Assembly (NCBI GenBank): GCA_964019165.1 | Contig: OZ025271.1 | Span: 14,549,759 to 14,613,758 of the forward strand | Direction: 5' to 3' | Length of the DNA stretch: 64,000 nt | From: Mastigias papua | Taxonomy: Eukaryota > Cnidaria > Scyphozoa > Rhizostomeae > Mastigiidae | In this document: piece by piece, positions 63,052-64,000 of the stretch | Numbering within the stretch: position 1 is the first letter of the stretch | Layout: each line of letters begins with the position of its first letter | Made by a program: the position numbers and the translations under genes | The notes under the pieces: generated by a model | Told to the model about the DNA's origin: nothing | Database searches by the model: none | Seen by the model: the letters and a program-made list of their open reading frames with translations, nothing else

Positions 63052-63251
63052 CTATTAAGGAGAAATGAGAATTTTCGGATAAAACAAGATGGAAGTTATC
63101 AAGATGACACAGAATAACAAAAAGCAACATGAAGATCGACCACAATGAGAAGTTTTTCCCATCAAATGTGTCCATTTATTGAACGTTTACAATCTGTATA
63201 CAGCGGTAGTACAACTAAAACCTGCCAGTCAATACAAGCCAGTTAACAGTG

Positions 63252-64000
63252 GGGGTGGGTGTTGGGGTAGTGTGGACAGTGCTCTAAATAATTCGCTATG
63301 ATTCTTGTACTTCGAGATGTCCCAAATAGTTATTTGAACGTATAACATGATGCAAAAATGCAGCCTAATCTGACAGGAATACTCTAGACAGGCATATCCT
63401 TATGGTTTTATAGCTATTCCAATACAGTTTCTTACTTGGAAATCATTAGCAGTGCTTGTTTAAAAGGTTGAGCGCATGATCTATCAATTTATGCAATTAT
63501 TATCAATTAAGTTATCAAGATATGACTACTAAGCTGATTCCAGTCAAGCACACTGTTAATTCCAATCTAAAGATGTACTTCTCCTGGAGCAACTGTCTAT
63601 TTCACATCCATGCAGTACCAGAGCTCCAGGGGAGATTGGGTACTAAATACCTTCAACTTGTCGAATATGTGGCATGTCAGAGTAGTCCAAAAATGTAAAG
63701 CCTTCATGGTTTCCATAAAGTTGCTACCTGTCGCTACTTGTCGCTTGCATTTCAACAGAAAAATAACTAAATATTTTGCAGCAACACGTGAGGATACGTA
63801 GAAACAGCTGACGACTGGTTTGCTGAGTTAGAGACAGCAGGAGATACATCTTTTCCAGTATGAGCTTGGCACTTCTTCAAAGGAGGTTATTGAAAAATTG
63901 CAGTGCGACAAGGAAACCAATGAATATGGAGGATAATACAAGTTGAATTTGGAGGCCCCGAGGAAATCAGCCAGGATAGTTTCCTAGTTGAAGTACAGAA
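63252..64000. other. Stretch without a supported gene
   Basis: Nothing recognised up to the window edge. A donor-like TTTCCAA, GTAAGA on the minus strand at about 63436 has no in-phase exon behind it. Confidence 0.3.

Larger units (their letters stand above)
61440..63250. repeat. Tandem duplication of exon plus intron, period about 1.18 kb
   Basis: 61560-61735 aligns with 62735-62860: TGTGCATTCCATTGAAC/TGTGCATTCCATAAAAT, CAGTCTAAAGTCACA/CAGTCTACGGTGACA, CATAACTTACTGTTGATG in both. Further right, GCCTGTCAATACAAATCC (61907) matches GCCAGTCAATACAAGCC (63224). Confidence 0.65.

Noticed and set aside
62850..63068. + strand frame of DDQLLQEV repeats with poly-Asp as an acidic repeat protein
   Set aside because: It is the antisense of a minus-strand exon with better splice sites and matching neighbours; a 24-bp repeat leaves several frames open.

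Overview
This window is nuclear DNA of an intron-bearing animal, AT-rich and crowded with transposable elements. I infer a metazoan, most likely a marine invertebrate, from the mix of repeats: a Penelope-like element with a GIY-YIG endonuclease, Jockey/CR1-type LINE remnants, many hAT-like and pogo/Tigger-like short elements, a tRNA-containing retroposon and very long (TA)n arrays. Canonical CAG|GTAAGT-type splice sites are also present. The species cannot be read from the sequence. No complete host gene is visible. What can be supported are isolated candidate exons (31-114, 24086-24248, 42833-42940, 51567-51709, 53060-53188), one candidate promoter with a start-codon exon on the + strand (35.8-36.7 kb), and a cluster of very small exons on the minus strand (59.7-63.1 kb).

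Layout. 0-7 kb: one good minus-strand exon at the very left edge, a minisatellite, pogo-like element ends, and at 6.8-7.05 kb a retroposed unit with a tRNA-like region and a perfect 14-bp target-site duplication. 7.65-12.05 kb: two diverged tandem copies of a 1.7-kb segment. The right copy has gained three short transposons, and the left copy preserves the empty site of one of them. 12.6-13.1 kb: a foldback unit between two (TA)n arrays. 14.0-14.24 kb: a recent 105-bp tandem duplication. 16.1-18.0 kb: a hAT-like element with nested internal repeats. 20.65-22.32 kb: a 5'-truncated Penelope-like element between inverted terminal repeats, with a hammerhead-ribozyme-like core. 22.8-24.07 kb: a decayed tandem array beside a candidate last coding exon. 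25.6-28.6 kb: a second hAT-like element lodged in (TA)n. 31.5-33.15 kb: a LINE remnant. 35.8-36.7 kb: the CCAAT-rich promoter candidate. 39.05-41.28 kb: a 139-bp satellite carrying a splice-donor-like motif in most units, interrupted by an 88-bp palindrome. 46.3-54.5 kb: a LINE pseudogene and several terminal-inverted-repeat elements interleaved with candidate exons.

The most unusual region is 59.7-63.1 kb. On the minus strand it holds a series of tiny exon candidates of 21-63 bp and one of 204 bp. Five of the seven main candidates begin and end cleanly in phase 0, a sixth is in phase 0 if its internal acceptor is used, and one (61672-61732) is out of phase. They code for Pro/Ser/Thr/His-rich segments, and the acceptors and donors resemble each other, as if exon plus flanking intron had been duplicated in tandem. 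This resembles the architecture known from micro-exon genes, but the products match nothing I recognise.

All coding calls are splice-site and reading-frame inferences from reading alone. No search or transcript evidence was available.
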